The notes: generated from the sequence alone by a model not told the origin. Positions 25,501-34,901 are shown, counted from the first letter of the stretch. The stretch: 64,000 nt of DNA from Rhodanobacter thiooxydans (GCF_021545845.1 NZ_CP088923.1:3596001-3660000), one strand, 5' to 3'. Numbers and translations: made by a program.

Positions 25501-25624
25501 AGCATTCACCGCTTGCATGGAAAAACGTAAACCTGATTTTTCCGGACTCTGAACAAGCCGCGTGGCGACGCACCCACCGGCTCCGGCACGCCGCACGTCA
25601 CTGCGCTGCGGTTACACTGCGCGG

Positions 25625-26611
25625 ATGCAGATCGGCGCCTACCGCATCGACCCGCCGCTGGTGCTCGCCCCAATGGCGGGCGTCACCGACAAGCCGTTCC
25701 GCCTGCTGTGCAAGCGGCTGGGCGCGGGGCTGGCCGTGTCGGAGATGACCAACGCCGACCCGAAGCTGTGGCACACGCGCAAGTCGCTCATGCGGATGGA
25801 CCACGCCGGCGAACCCGAGCCGGTCAGCGTGCAGATCGCCGGCTACGACCCGGCGATGCTGGCCGAGGCGGCGCGCTTCAACGTCGCCAACGGCGCGCAG
25901 CTGATCGACATCAACATGGGCTGCCCGGCGAAGAAGGTGTGCAACGTGTGGTCGGGCTCGGCTTTGCTGCAGGACGAGCCGCTGGTGGCGCGCATCGTGA
26001 AGGCGGTGGTGGATGCGGTGGACGTGCCGGTGACGCTGAAGATCCGCACCGGCTGGGATCGGCAGAACCGCAACGCGCTGGCCATCGCGCACATCGCCGA
26101 GGACGCCGGTATCGCCGCACTGGCTGTGCACGGGCGCACCCGCGCCGACAGGTACGAAGGCGAGGCCGAGTACGCCACCATCGCCGCGGTGAAGGCGGCC
26201 GTGCGCATGCCGGTGCTGGCCAACGGCGACATGTGCACGCCACAGCAGGCGAAGCAGGTGCTCGACGCCACCGGCGCCGACGCGGTGATGATCGGCCGCG
26301 GCGCGCAGGGGCGGCCGTGGATCTTCCGCGAGATCGCCCACTACCTAGCCACCGGCGAACTGCTGCCCGAACCCGAGCCGGCCGAGGTCGCCGCGATACT
26401 GCTCGGCCATCTCGAACAGCTCTACGCGTTCTATGGCGAGCCGGCCGGCGTGCGCATCGCGCGCAAGCACCTGGGCTGGTATGCGAAGGACCGCGCCGAG
26501 AACGCCGCCTTCCGCCAGGTGGTCAACCGCGCCGAGAACGCCACCGAGCAGTTGCGCCTGACCCGCGACTACTTCGCCGCGCTGCAGGACGAGGCGCGTC
26601 TGGCGGCCTGA
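25625..26611 (+). CDS. dusB: tRNA-dihydrouridine synthase B
   Basis: A 328-residue FMN-dependent enzyme that reduces uridines in the D-loop of tRNA. The N-terminal IDPPLVLAPMAGVTDKPFR, the DINMGCPAKKV loop with the catalytic cysteine, LKIRTGWD, AVHGRTRADRYEGEAEY and MIGRGAQGRPWIFREI are all DusB hallmarks. The start is ATG 25625; the longer frame upstream has no support. In many proteobacteria dusB is followed by fis. Here a methyltransferase gene follows on the same strand and fis is not in the window. First clear core gene right of the island. Confidence 0.95.
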   Translation: MQIGAYRIDPPLVLAPMAGVTDKPFRLLCKRLGAGLAVSEMTNADPKLWHTRKSLMRMDHAGEPEPVSVQIAGYDPAMLAEAARFNVANGAQLIDINMGCPAKKVCNVWSGSALLQDEPLVARIVKAVVDAVDVPVTLKIRTGWDRQNRNALAIAHIAEDAGIAALAVHGRTRADRYEGEAEYATIAAVKAAVRMPVLANGDMCTPQQAKQVLDATGADAVMIGRGAQGRPWIFREIAHYLATGELLPEPEPAEVAAILLGHLEQLYAFYGEPAGVRIARKHLGWYAKDRAENAAFRQVVNRAENATEQLRLTRDYFAALQDEARLAA

Positions 26612-26700
26612 ACGCGGTCGCCGCAGAATCGTCGACCGCGCCCTGCGGCCATGGCGGAGGAGTACCGTAGCCGGCAGCAGCGACTCCTTGAACATCGACG

Positions 26701-27534
26701 ATGAACAGCAGCACGACCGCAGGTGAATTCCCCTATATCCACGGCTTTTCCGCGGAGGAGCAGTCGCGGCTGGTGCGGCAGGCGCACATGTTCGAAACCA
26801 GCCTGTTCAGCCACATCGACTACAGCGACGCGACGCGCCTGCTGGAAGTCGGTTGCGGGGTTGGCGCCCAGACCGAGATCCTGTTGCGACGGTTTCCGCA
26901 ATTGCACGTCACCGGCATCGACCGCTCCGCCGCCCAACTTGCCGCCGCCAGCCACAACCTGGGCCAAACCCCCTGGTGCGCGACGCGCTATACCCTGCAG
27001 CAGGCCGACGCCACCGACCTTCCCTTCGCCGAACGCAGTTTCGATGCGGCCTACCTGTGCTGGGTGCTCGAGCACATGCCCAGCCCGGCGCGCGTACTCA
27101 GCGAGGTACGCCGCGTGCTCAGCCCCAGCGCCACCGTCTACGTCACCGAGGTGCTCAACTCCTCCTTTTTCCTCGACCCCTATTCGCCGAACCTGCTGCG
27201 CTACTGGATGGCCTTCAACGATTACCAGTACGACAGCGGCGGCGACCCGTTCATCGGCGCCAAGCTGGGCAACCTGCTGCTGGCCGGCGGCTACCGCGAC
27301 GTGCAGACGGAGGTGAAGAGCATCCATCTGGACAACCGCCAGCCCGCGCGCCGCAAGCACATGATCGAATTTTGGGAAGAACTGCTGTTGTCGGCGGCCG
27401 AACAACTGGTGCTGGCCGGAAAGGTCGAGGCCGCCACGGTCGCCGGCATGCGCACGGAGCTGCAGGCGGTCCGCAACGATCCTGATGCGGTGTTCTTCTT
27501 CGCGTTCGTGCAGGCGCGCGCCAGCCCCTACTGA
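26701..27534 (+). CDS. Class I SAM-dependent methyltransferase
   Basis: A 277-residue Rossmann-fold methyltransferase. Motif I is LLEVGCGVGAQTEIL, followed by VTGIDRSAAQLAAA (acidic residue binding the SAM ribose), QQADATDLPFAERSFDAAYL and WVLEHMPSPARVLSEVRRVL. The C-terminal region after residue 160 is helical and specific to this subfamily. The substrate cannot be read from the sequence. It lies 89 bases after dusB and 175 bases before metK, all on one strand; proximity to the SAM synthetase gene is suggestive but not proof of a link. Confidence 0.85.
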   Translation: MNSSTTAGEFPYIHGFSAEEQSRLVRQAHMFETSLFSHIDYSDATRLLEVGCGVGAQTEILLRRFPQLHVTGIDRSAAQLAAASHNLGQTPWCATRYTLQQADATDLPFAERSFDAAYLCWVLEHMPSPARVLSEVRRVLSPSATVYVTEVLNSSFFLDPYSPNLLRYWMAFNDYQYDSGGDPFIGAKLGNLLLAGGYRDVQTEVKSIHLDNRQPARRKHMIEFWEELLLSAAEQLVLAGKVEAATVAGMRTELQAVRNDPDAVFFFAFVQARASPY

Positions 27535-27709
27535 GTCATGCGCGGGCCGCCCCGCCGCGCCGCAGCAGGCCGTAAAGCCGTCCAAACGACTGAACATGGG
27601 CCTAACCCAACAGCCACCAGAATCGCCGCAAGCTGCAAAACCGGGGGCGGCGATGTATCATGCCCGACTTCTTTTATCTTTCTATCCGCACGAAGGGATA
27701 TAAACCGCG

Positions 27710-28909
27710 ATGTCCAACTACCTGTTCACCTCCGAATCGGTCTCCGAAGGCCATCCGGACAAGGTCGCCGACCAGATCTCCGACGCCGTGCTCGACGCGA
27801 TCATCGCGCAGGACCCGCGCGCCCGCGTCGCCTGCGAAACCATGGTCAAGACCGGCGTGGCGATCGTCGCCGGCGAAATCACCACCGGCGCGTGGATCGA
27901 CCTGGAGGCGCTGACCCGCAAGGTGATCGTCGACATCGGCTACGACTCCAGCGACGTCGGCTTCGACGGCGCCACCTGCGGCGTGATCAACCTGATCGGC
28001 AAGCAGTCGCCGGACATCAACCAGGGTGTGGACCGCAAGAACCCGGAAGACCAGGGCGCCGGCGACCAGGGCCTGATGTTCGGCTACGCCACCAACGAGA
28101 CGAAGGACTTCATGCCGGCGGCGATCTACTACTCGCACCGCCTGGTCGAGCAGCAGGCAAAAGTCCGCAAGCGGAAGAATTCGCCGCTGCCATGGCTGCG
28201 CCCGGACGCGAAGAGCCAGGTCACCCTGCACTACGAGCAGGGCGTGGCCACCGCCATCGACGCCGTGGTGCTGTCGACCCAGCATGACCCGTCGGTCAAG
28301 CAGAAGGACCTGATCGAGGCGGTGCGCGAGACCATCCTCAAGCCCGTGCTGCCGGCCAAGCTGCTGCACAAGGGCACCAAGATCCACATCAACCCGACCG
28401 GCAAGTTCGTCATCGGCGGCCCGGTGGGCGACTGCGGCCTGACCGGCCGCAAGATCATCGTCGACACCTACGGCGGCTGGGCCCGTCACGGCGGCGGCGC
28501 GTTCTCGGGCAAGGATCCGTCCAAGGTGGACCGCTCGGCCGCCTACGCCGCGCGCTATGTGGCCAAGAACATCGTGGCTGCCGGCATCGCCGACCGCTGC
28601 GAGGTGCAGGTCAGCTACGCGATCGGCGTGGCGCACCCCACCTCGATCTCGGTCACCACCTTCGGCACCGGCAAGATCAGCGACGAGAAAATCGAGAAGC
28701 TGATCCGCAACCATTTCGACCTGCGTCCGTACGGCATCCTGCAGATGCTCGACCTGATCCATCCGATGTACCAGCAGACCGCCAGCTACGGCCATTTCGG
28801 CCGCACCCCGCAGCTGGTCAAGGACGCCAACGGCAAGTCCTACACCACGTTCTCATGGGAAAAGATCGACCGCGCCGAGGCGCTGCGCAAGGACGCGAAG
28901 CTGAAGTAA
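27710..28909 (+). CDS. metK: S-adenosylmethionine synthetase
   Basis: A 399-residue MetK making S-adenosylmethionine from methionine and ATP. Diagnostic stretches are [36 protein letters not shown] (the GAGDQG signature) and [19 protein letters not shown], the second signature with the triphosphate-binding lysines. Length is standard (about 385-400). It begins the methyl cycle completed further on by ahcY and metF. A good terminator follows 34 bases after the stop. The first gene upstream on the same strand is a SAM-dependent methyltransferase. Confidence 0.97.
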   Translation: MSNYLFTSESVSEGHPDKVADQISDAVLDAIIAQDPRARVACETMVKTGVAIVAGEITTGAWIDLEALTRKVIVDIGYDSSDVGFDGATCGVINLIGKQSPDINQGVDRKNPEDQGAGDQGLMFGYATNETKDFMPAAIYYSHRLVEQQAKVRKRKNSPLPWLRPDAKSQVTLHYEQGVATAIDAVVLSTQHDPSVKQKDLIEAVRETILKPVLPAKLLHKGTKIHINPTGKFVIGGPVGDCGLTGRKIIVDTYGGWARHGGGAFSGKDPSKVDRSAAYAARYVAKNIVAAGIADRCEVQVSYAIGVAHPTSISVTTFGTGKISDEKIEKLIRNHFDLRPYGILQMLDLIHPMYQQTASYGHFGRTPQLVKDANGKSYTTFSWEKIDRAEALRKDAKLK

Positions 28910-28943
28910 GGCAGCTGCGCGCGCATGCCGCGCACCCGTCGAA

Positions 28944-28975
28944 ACAGGCCGCCTCCGGGCGGCCTGTCTTGTTTT
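28944..28975 (+). terminator. Rho-independent terminator of metK
   Basis: ACAGGCCGCC, a TCCG loop and GGCGGCCTGT form a perfect 10-bp GC-rich stem, followed by the T-rich run CTTGTTTT. It lies directly after metK. Confidence 0.88.
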
Positions 28976-29152
28976 AGGCTGGTCAGGGGCATGCTTTGGG
29001 GGGGGATCACCCGGATCATCCGCCCTTGCGATGCCGTACGACTTGACGCCGCTGACTTCCAGGATTCCCAGCCGCATGACATCACGCCGCAGGGGCACAC
29101 CCGATATCCGTAGCCAGGCTCCGCCGAACCCGCGGCTGGCCGATAGACGTCC

Positions 29153-30244
29153 ATGAAACGACACGACCCGATCCGGCCCGACACGGAGCAGTCCAAGCGC
29201 ACCCCGCTGATGGTGGCGCTGATCCTGGCCTGGCTCGGCACGCTCATCGCCTGGGCCTTGTTCGAGTGGCGCGGCGTGTCGTCGATCGCGTTGCGCACGG
29301 TGCTGGGCGCCAACATCGTCTTCCATCCGGTGATGTTTGCCATCGTCCGCCGACGCCTGCTGTCGCAACGTGTCATCGACATCACCTGCCTGGTCTTCGT
29401 CGCCGTGATCTGCGCCGGCTGCATGGTGCTCAAGCTGTATTTTCCCGAGGTAGGCGCCACCATCGATCTCAGGCCGCTGTACCTGTGGATTCCGATCATC
29501 TACGTCATGGCCTTCATGCTCACCAGCCACCGGACCGGGCTGATCGTCTCACTGTCGGTCCAGGTACTGCTGTTCGCGATCAGCCTGCCGTACCTGATCC
29601 ACCACCCCGAGCGGCCGGAAGGCAACTTCACCATCCAGCTGCACATCGTGTCCGCTGTGCTGGTGGCCGCGCTGTACTTTTTCTCCAGCTACCAGCAGCG
29701 CCTGCAGATCGCGCAGCTCACCGTCGACGAACTGGGGCAGCTGGCCAACACCGACGTGCTCACCTGCCTGCCCAACCGGCGGCGGCTCGCGGAGATCCTC
29801 GAGTTCGAGCTGGTGCGCTTCGCCCGCTACGGACGCGCGTTCGCGCTGATCATGATCGACGTCGACCACTTCAAGAGCATCAACGACCGCTTCGGCCACA
29901 AGGTCGGCGACCATGTACTGGTGGCGCTGGCGGCACGCGCGGGAGAAGCGCTGCGCGACGTGGATACGCTGGGGCGCTGGGGCGGCGAGGAGTTCGTCGT
30001 GATCCTGCCGGAAACCGATGCCGCCGACGGCCTGCGCAAGGCCGAAGCCCTGTGCACCCACGTGGCTGCGCAACCGCTGATCGGCGAGCACGCCATCACC
30101 ATCAGCTGCGGCGTGGCCAGCGTCGCTCCCAGCGACACCGCCGAAAGCCTGCTCAAGCGCGCCGACGTGGCCCTGTACGCCGCCAAGCAGCAGGGGCGCA
30201 ATCGCGCCGAGCACGCGATCCTCGCAGCAGCGTCGTCGGGCTGA
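29153..30244 (+). CDS. Membrane-bound diguanylate cyclase (GGDEF)
   Basis: A 363-residue protein with six predicted membrane helices (residues about 18-190), a short coiled linker (YQQRLQIAQLTVDELGQLAN) and a C-terminal GGDEF domain. Active-site features are DVLTCLPNRR, LIMIDVDHFKSINDRFGH (metal Asp) and the signature GGEEF in RWGGEEFVVILPETD. GGEEF is a catalytically competent variant, so c-di-GMP synthesis is expected. No RxxD inhibitory site precedes it at the usual distance. No EAL domain is present. It stands alone behind the metK terminator. Confidence 0.92.
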   Translation: MKRHDPIRPDTEQSKRTPLMVALILAWLGTLIAWALFEWRGVSSIALRTVLGANIVFHPVMFAIVRRRLLSQRVIDITCLVFVAVICAGCMVLKLYFPEVGATIDLRPLYLWIPIIYVMAFMLTSHRTGLIVSLSVQVLLFAISLPYLIHHPERPEGNFTIQLHIVSAVLVAALYFFSSYQQRLQIAQLTVDELGQLANTDVLTCLPNRRRLAEILEFELVRFARYGRAFALIMIDVDHFKSINDRFGHKVGDHVLVALAARAGEALRDVDTLGRWGGEEFVVILPETDAADGLRKAEALCTHVAAQPLIGEHAITISCGVASVAPSDTAESLLKRADVALYAAKQQGRNRAEHAILAAASSG

Positions 30245-30283
30245 TACCGGTCCACCGCCGGCATGGCCCATAGCCAGAACGCG

Positions 30284-30832
30284 TCAGCGCCATGCACTGC
30301 CCGGTGCCGGTACGTCATGGCGCGACGCCCGCCGACCGACAGGCGGCAGGCCGAATGCCTCGCGAACGCGATCGGCAGGCCAGTCGATACCCTTCGGTTT
30401 CAGCACGATCATGCGCGCCAGGTCGAGGGGTACTTCGCGCGCCGAAGTCGCCTCGCGACTGCAGATGGCGCAATCGGCCCACCACGCGAACTGGTTCAGG
30501 CTGCCCAGCACCGAGCGCGAGTTGCTGGCGACCACCTGCAGCGGCAGCATGGCTTCGATCTTGGCCACCGCGAGATCTGCGGGAATCTCCAGATCGAGCA
30601 GAGCCGCCAACAGGGCGGCCGCAAAGCGTTGCGGTGCCGTCGCACAAGGAGCCGCGTCGATCGCCACCGCAAAACGGGTCGGCTCGCTCACCGCCAGCAC
30701 TAACTGGATGCGCCCCACCCGCACCAGCGTGGCCGTCCATTCGCCGAGCCGGTTGCCGGCCGATGCCGGATCGGCCTCGGGCGCTTCCTTCATCGCCTTG
30801 AGCAGTTTGGCGGTGCAGCGGAAGGCAGTCAC
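30284..30832 (-). CDS. DUF6933-like protein
   Basis: A protein of about 182 residues whose N-terminal half reads TAFRCTAKLLKAMKEAP...LGEWTATLVRVGRIQLVLAV...TRFAVAI, the pattern of DUF6933 proteins (FRCTxKLLK..., LGDWxAxLxxxxRxKxVLFxN). Later parts include KIEAMLPLQVVASNSRSVLG and LNQFAWWADCAI. I take GTG 30832, which overlaps the stop of an upstream remnant (GTGA); the frame is open further upstream but reads as non-protein. Function is unknown. It lies downstream of the Fic gene on the same strand. Confidence 0.6.
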   Translation of the reverse strand: MTAFRCTAKLLKAMKEAPEADPASAGNRLGEWTATLVRVGRIQLVLAVSEPTRFAVAIDAAPCATAPQRFAAALLAALLDLEIPADLAVAKIEAMLPLQVVASNSRSVLGSLNQFAWWADCAICSREATSAREVPLDLARMIVLKPKGIDWPADRVREAFGLPPVGRRASRHDVPAPGSAWR

Positions 30833-30963
30833 CGCGGGGCTTCGCGCATGGCTGCGACGACCGCCCGGGTCTCGACGCTCACATGGGTGGCCTGCCGCAT
30901 CGCTGTAAGGTCGTTGAGGTAGTGCTGGACGAGAATGCGTGACGCGGCAGTCTCTGCAGAATA
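30829..30963 (-). pseudogene. 3' remnant of an unidentified small gene
   Basis: The minus strand has a 44-codon open stretch, SRILVQHYLNDLTAMRQATH followed by VSVETRAVVAAMREAPR, whose stop overlaps the GTG start of the DUF6933-like gene. It reads as real protein (amphipathic helices) but has no start codon near its beginning and abuts the end of the Fic gene. It looks like a decayed upstream cistron; I cannot assign a family. Confidence 0.4.
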
Positions 30964-30992
30964 TTAGGATCAAGCAAGCGGCAGCGAGCTCG

Positions 30993-32156
30993 TCACAGCG
31001 GCGTAGCGCCTTCGCTCAGCAGCGCGTAGTAACTCTGGTAAATCCAGATGCGGTTGCGCTGCTGACCGGTGATTTCATTGAGCAGGCCCATCTCCTGCAG
31101 GGCACCGATGGCCGAGCGCACGGTGGGTGGGGCTACGGTCAGTGTCTTGTGGATGGTCGGTGCATCAAGAATCGGACGTCGGATGAACTGTTCGAACACT
31201 TGCAGCGCGTTGCCGGCGCGGCGACCCAGTCCGCGCACTTTTTCACGATCCTCCGCAAACAGTGCCAGGATGCGCTGGGCGGTATCTACGGCCTGCTGCG
31301 AAGTGGATTCCACGCCTTCGAGGAAAAACAGCAGCCACGCCTCCCAGTCGCCGGTCTTGCGCACGACGTCGAATTGCGCGTAGTACTGCTGGCGTCGGGT
31401 CTTGAAATACAGGCTGAGGTAAAGCGAAGGCTCGCGCAGCACGCCTTCGGCGCAAAGGATCAGCGCGATCAGCAGACGCCCGACGCGACCGTTGCCATCG
31501 TTGAACGGATGGATCGTCTCGAACTGCACATGAACCAGCGCCGCCTTGATCAGGGCCGGCATCTCGTTCCGGTCGGTGTGCAGGAAGGCTTCCAGCTCGC
31601 TCAGGCAATCCGCCAGACGCTCGGGCGGTGGCGGCACAAAACCGGCCAGCGCAGGCGATTTGCCACCGATCCAGTTCTGGCCGATACGAAGCTCACCGGG
31701 ATGCCTGGTCGCGCCACGACCTCCACGCAACAGCACGCCGTGAATCTCGCGGATCAGCCGCAATGACAGTGGAAAGTCATCTTCGCGCAGGCGCTTGAGG
31801 CCATGCTGGAGCGCAGCTACGTAGTTGGACACCTCCTCCACATCGTCGATCGGCACCCCCGGCATCTCGGCCAGTTCGTACAGCAACAAGTCGGACAGCG
31901 AGGATTGAGTGCCCTCGATCTGCGAAGACAGCAAGGCTTCCTTGCGCACGTACTGATACAGGAATAACGCCGGGTCGGGCAGCATCAGGGTGATGCCATC
32001 CAAGCGACCAAGCGCCTGGTTGGCGCGCTCGAGCTGCGCAACCAGAGCAGGACCAAACATCAACGGTGGTTTTGGCGGCAGCGGCTTCGGTACGAAAGCC
32101 TTGTAACGACTGCCAGCGAGGCTGCCAGCCACGTAGTCACCGGTTCTTCGTTCCAT
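30993..32156 (-). CDS. Fic family protein with N-terminal inhibitory helix and C-terminal winged helix
   Basis: A 387-residue Fic enzyme expected to transfer AMP (or another nucleotide monophosphate) to target proteins. The core motif HPFNDGNGRVGR is complete. An inhibitory helix motif, SSQIEGTQSS, lies near residue 77, so this is a self-inhibited (class II) Fic in which the Glu blocks ATP gamma-phosphate binding. The region from about residue 310 (APTIHKTLTVAPPTVRSAIG and ALQEMGLLNEITGQQRNRIW) is a winged helix for DNA binding, as in Fic proteins that act on transcription or gyrase. An AT-rich palindromic element sits just upstream. Confidence 0.9.
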   Translation of the reverse strand: MERRTGDYVAGSLAGSRYKAFVPKPLPPKPPLMFGPALVAQLERANQALGRLDGITLMLPDPALFLYQYVRKEALLSSQIEGTQSSLSDLLLYELAEMPGVPIDDVEEVSNYVAALQHGLKRLREDDFPLSLRLIREIHGVLLRGGRGATRHPGELRIGQNWIGGKSPALAGFVPPPPERLADCLSELEAFLHTDRNEMPALIKAALVHVQFETIHPFNDGNGRVGRLLIALILCAEGVLREPSLYLSLYFKTRRQQYYAQFDVVRKTGDWEAWLLFFLEGVESTSQQAVDTAQRILALFAEDREKVRGLGRRAGNALQVFEQFIRRPILDAPTIHKTLTVAPPTVRSAIGALQEMGLLNEITGQQRNRIWIYQSYYALLSEGATPL

Positions 32157-32190
32157 GACGCTGCCCCCGTTTTCCCAATCCAGGCACTGT

Positions 32191-32231
32191 AGATTTTTGA
32201 GAAAATTATGGCAATAAATTTTTCCTAAAAT
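32191..32231 (-). promoter_or_regulatory. AT-rich dyad upstream of the Fic gene
   Basis: TTTTGAGAAAA (32195-32205) and TTTTCCTAAAA (32220-32230) form an imperfect inverted repeat in an AT-rich island of about 40 bases inside GC-rich DNA. It lies 39 bases upstream of the Fic start and may hold its promoter and an operator, possibly for autoregulation through the winged helix. Confidence 0.4.
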
Positions 32232-32314
32232 AAAACAACCACTGCCATGGGAAAGATTCGCATTGCGCCTGCCTCAAAGGCAGATGGCCAATACGCTCCA
32301 GCTATAATGGGCGG

Positions 32315-34201
32315 ATGTCTCTCATCCAACTGCAACGCGTCGACTTCAGCATCGGCGGCCCGCTCCTGCTCGAACATGTCGATCTGTCGATCGAGTCGAA
32401 CGAGCGGGTGTGCATCGTCGGCCGCAACGGCGAAGGCAAATCCACCCTGATGAAGCTGATCGCCGGCGAGCTGCATGCCGACGATGGCGAGGTGCGGGTA
32501 CAGAACGGCGTGGTGATCGCGCGGATGGCGCAGGAAGTGCCACACGGCACCGAAGGCAGCGTGTTCGACGTGGTCGCCGAGGGACTGGGCGACCTCGGCC
32601 ACCTGCTGGCGCGCTACCACCACCTGCTCGACGAGGGCGACTTCGATGCGCTGGGCGACGTGCAGCACCAGATCGAGGCGCAGCACGGCTGGGACCTGGA
32701 CCGCCGCGTGAGCGACGTGCTGGCCCAGCTGGAGCTTCCTGGCGAAACCGACTTCGCCGCGCTGTCCGGCGGCATGAAGCGCCGCGTGCTGCTGGCGCAG
32801 GCGCTGGTGCGCAAGCCCGACGTGCTGCTGCTGGACGAGCCCACCAACCACCTCGACATCGAAGCGATCGGCTGGCTGGAAAGCTTCCTCAAGCAGTTCG
32901 CCGGCAGCATCGTCTTCGTCACCCACGACCGCAGCTTCCTGCGCGCGCTGGCCACGCGCATCGTCGAAATCGACCGCGGCGCGCTGACCGACTGGCCCGG
33001 CGACTACGACAACTACCTGCGCCGGCGCGAGGAACGCCTGCATGCCGAAGCCCAGGCCAATGCGCTGTTCGACAAGAAGCTGGCACAGGAGGAAGTGTGG
33101 ATCCGCCAGGGCATCAAGGCCCGGCGTACCCGCAACGAGGGCCGCGTGCGTGCGCTGAAGGCGCTGCGCGTGGAACGCGCCGAGCGACGCAACCTCGGCG
33201 GCAACGTGAAGATGACGGCGGCCAATGCGCAGGCCTCCGGCAAGAAGGTGATCGACCTCAAGCACGTGCACCAGGCCTACGGCGGCCGCGTGCTGATCGA
33301 CGACCTCACCACCACCGTGATGCGCGGCGACCGCATCGGCATCATCGGTCCGAACGGCGCCGGCAAGAGCACCCTGCTGAAGATCATGCTGGGCGAGCTC
33401 AAGCCGCAGCGCGGCAGCGCGGAGCTGGGCACCGGCATCCAGGTCGCCTACTTCGACCAGCACCGGCTGCAGCTCAACGACCAGCTCAACGCCCTGGACA
33501 ACGTGGCCGAGGGCCGCGAGTACATCGAGCTCAACGGCCAGCGCAAGCACATCATCGGCTACCTGCAGGATTTCCTGTTCTCGCCCGAACGCGCGCGCGC
33601 CCCGATCACCCGCCTGTCCGGCGGCGAGCGCAACCGCCTGCTGCTGGCCAAACTGTTCGCGCAGCCGTCCAACCTGCTGGTGATGGACGAACCGACCAAC
33701 GACCTCGACGTCGAGACGCTCGAACTGCTGGAAGAACTGCTCACCGACTACCAGGGCACCCTGCTGCTGGTCTCGCACGACCGCGCCTTCCTCGACAACG
33801 TGGTCTCCAGCACGCTGGTGCTGGAAGGCGAAGGCCGCATCGGCGAATACGTGGGCGGCTACACCGACTGGCTGCGTCAGCGGCCGCAACCCCCTCATCC
33901 CGGCGAAAGCCGGGAGCCAGCGCCTTCCGCCACGAACAAGTCGCTGGACCCCGGCCTTCGCCGGGATGACGAGAAAAAGGCCAAGCCCAAGCGCAGCTTC
34001 AAGGAACAGCACGAGCTGGAGCAGCTGCCGCAACGCATCGAGCAACTGGAAACCAACGTCGCCACACACACCGCGGCGATGAACGATCCCGCGTTCTTCC
34101 AGCAGGACAGCGCCGCCATCGTCAAGGCGAACGAGGCGCTGGTGGCGTTGCAGGCCGAACTCGACACGGCTTATGCGCGCTGGTCGGAACTGGACGGCTG
34201 A
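32315..34201 (+). CDS. uup: ABC-F family ATPase Uup
   Basis: A 628-residue duplicated ATPase without membrane segments. The first ABC domain has Walker A GRNGEGKST, signature LSGGMKRR and Walker B VLLLDEPTNHLD; the second has GPNGAGKST, LSGGERNRLLLAKL and LLVMDEPTNDLD. The linker with EEVWIRQGIKARRTRNEGR is characteristic of Uup rather than EttA. A C-terminal coiled coil (residues about 565-625) follows. ABC-F proteins act on ribosomes; Uup is also linked to replication-repair. Between residues about 525 and 552 the reading frame runs through an inserted palindromic repeat (PHPGESREP...DPGLRRDDE), lengthening the linker to the coiled coil. Confidence 0.93.
   Translation: MSLIQLQRVDFSIGGPLLLEHVDLSIESNERVCIVGRNGEGKSTLMKLIAGELHADDGEVRVQNGVVIARMAQEVPHGTEGSVFDVVAEGLGDLGHLLARYHHLLDEGDFDALGDVQHQIEAQHGWDLDRRVSDVLAQLELPGETDFAALSGGMKRRVLLAQALVRKPDVLLLDEPTNHLDIEAIGWLESFLKQFAGSIVFVTHDRSFLRALATRIVEIDRGALTDWPGDYDNYLRRREERLHAEAQANALFDKKLAQEEVWIRQGIKARRTRNEGRVRALKALRVERAERRNLGGNVKMTAANAQASGKKVIDLKHVHQAYGGRVLIDDLTTTVMRGDRIGIIGPNGAGKSTLLKIMLGELKPQRGSAELGTGIQVAYFDQHRLQLNDQLNALDNVAEGREYIELNGQRKHIIGYLQDFLFSPERARAPITRLSGGERNRLLLAKLFAQPSNLLVMDEPTNDLDVETLELLEELLTDYQGTLLLVSHDRAFLDNVVSSTLVLEGEGRIGEYVGGYTDWLRQRPQPPHPGESREPAPSATNKSLDPGLRRDDEKKAKPKRSFKEQHELEQLPQRIEQLETNVATHTAAMNDPAFFQQDSAAIVKANEALVALQAELDTAYARWSELDG
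33891..33973. repeat. Palindromic repeat inserted in frame within uup
   Basis: CCTCATCCCGGCGAAAGCCG near 33892 is mirrored by CGGCCTTCGCCGGGATGACG near 33952-33971, giving two facing arms around a 38-base centre. The arms match the widespread TCATCCCGGCGAAGGCCGGG type of dispersed repeat. Its length keeps the uup frame open and encodes a PHPGESREP...LDPGLRRDDE insert. Confidence 0.8.
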
Positions 34202-34267
34202 CATTCGGCACCGTGTCGCCAAGATGGCGGCGTATCATTCGCGGATTGCCCCTTGCGGATGATCGCC

Positions 34268-34897
34268 ATGTACACGCTCTACTACGCTCCCGGCTCCGCC
34301 AACCTCGCCGTCCACCTCGCCTTGCTGGAGATCGGCGCGCCACACGAACTCAAGCGCGTCGACATCGACAAGGGTGAGCAGCGCAGCGCCGCCTACCTGG
34401 CGATCAATCCGAACGGCGTGGTGCCGACCCTGGTGATCGATGGCGTGCCGCACGGCGAGGCCGCGGCGCTGGCGATGCTGCTGGCCGAGCGGCATCCTGA
34501 AGCCGCGCTGGCGCCGGCCCCCGGCAGCGCGCAGCGTGCGGACTTCCTGCAATGGATGCTGTACCTGGCCAACAACCTGCAACCGCTGTTCCGCCAGTGG
34601 TTCTATCCCGCGGACCATCTGCCGGAAGGCGCCGATACGATCAAGCAGGCCGCCCGCGCCGGCATCGAGAAATGCTGGTCGAAGATCGACGCGCATCTCG
34701 CCGCGCACGGTCCTTACATGCTGGGCGACAACTTCAGCCTGGTCGACCTGTACGCGCTGATGCTGATGCGCTGGTCGCGCAACATGCCCAGGCCGGCGAC
34801 GGCATGGCCGCAGCTGGCCGCGCTGGCCAGCACGCTGAAAGCCCGCCCGTCGTGGAAACAGGTGTGCGAGGCCGAAGGCCTGGTCGAGTGGGCCTGA
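34268..34897 (+). CDS. Glutathione S-transferase family protein
   Basis: A protein of about 209 residues with an N-terminal thioredoxin-like domain (YTLYYAPGSANLAVHLALLE, then NPNGVVPTLVIDG with the cis-proline, then GEAAALAMLLAER, the Glu/Ser motif binding glutathione) and a helical C-terminal domain (GPYMLGDNFSLVDLYALML). The serine in the PGSAN segment is the likely catalytic residue of a beta/theta-like bacterial GST. Three candidate starts (34253 TTG, 34259 and 34268 ATG) are in frame; I prefer 34268 because the family begins at MYTLYY. Substrate unknown. Confidence 0.85.
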   Translation: MYTLYYAPGSANLAVHLALLEIGAPHELKRVDIDKGEQRSAAYLAINPNGVVPTLVIDGVPHGEAAALAMLLAERHPEAALAPAPGSAQRADFLQWMLYLANNLQPLFRQWFYPADHLPEGADTIKQAARAGIEKCWSKIDAHLAAHGPYMLGDNFSLVDLYALMLMRWSRNMPRPATAWPQLAALASTLKARPSWKQVCEAEGLVEWA

Positions 34898-34901
34898 ACG
34901 C

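Noticed and set aside
27683..27709. Possible SAM-type riboswitch or RBS-sequestering hairpin before metK (TATCC...GGATA around AAGGGA)
   Set aside because: Only a 5-bp stem and no match by eye to any known SAM or SAM/SAH riboswitch core; too weak to annotate.
27710..28909. Link between metK and the accessory island through its promoter
   Set aside because: metK is on the other strand, behind dusB and a methyltransferase gene in core-type DNA; no shared regulatory element is visible.
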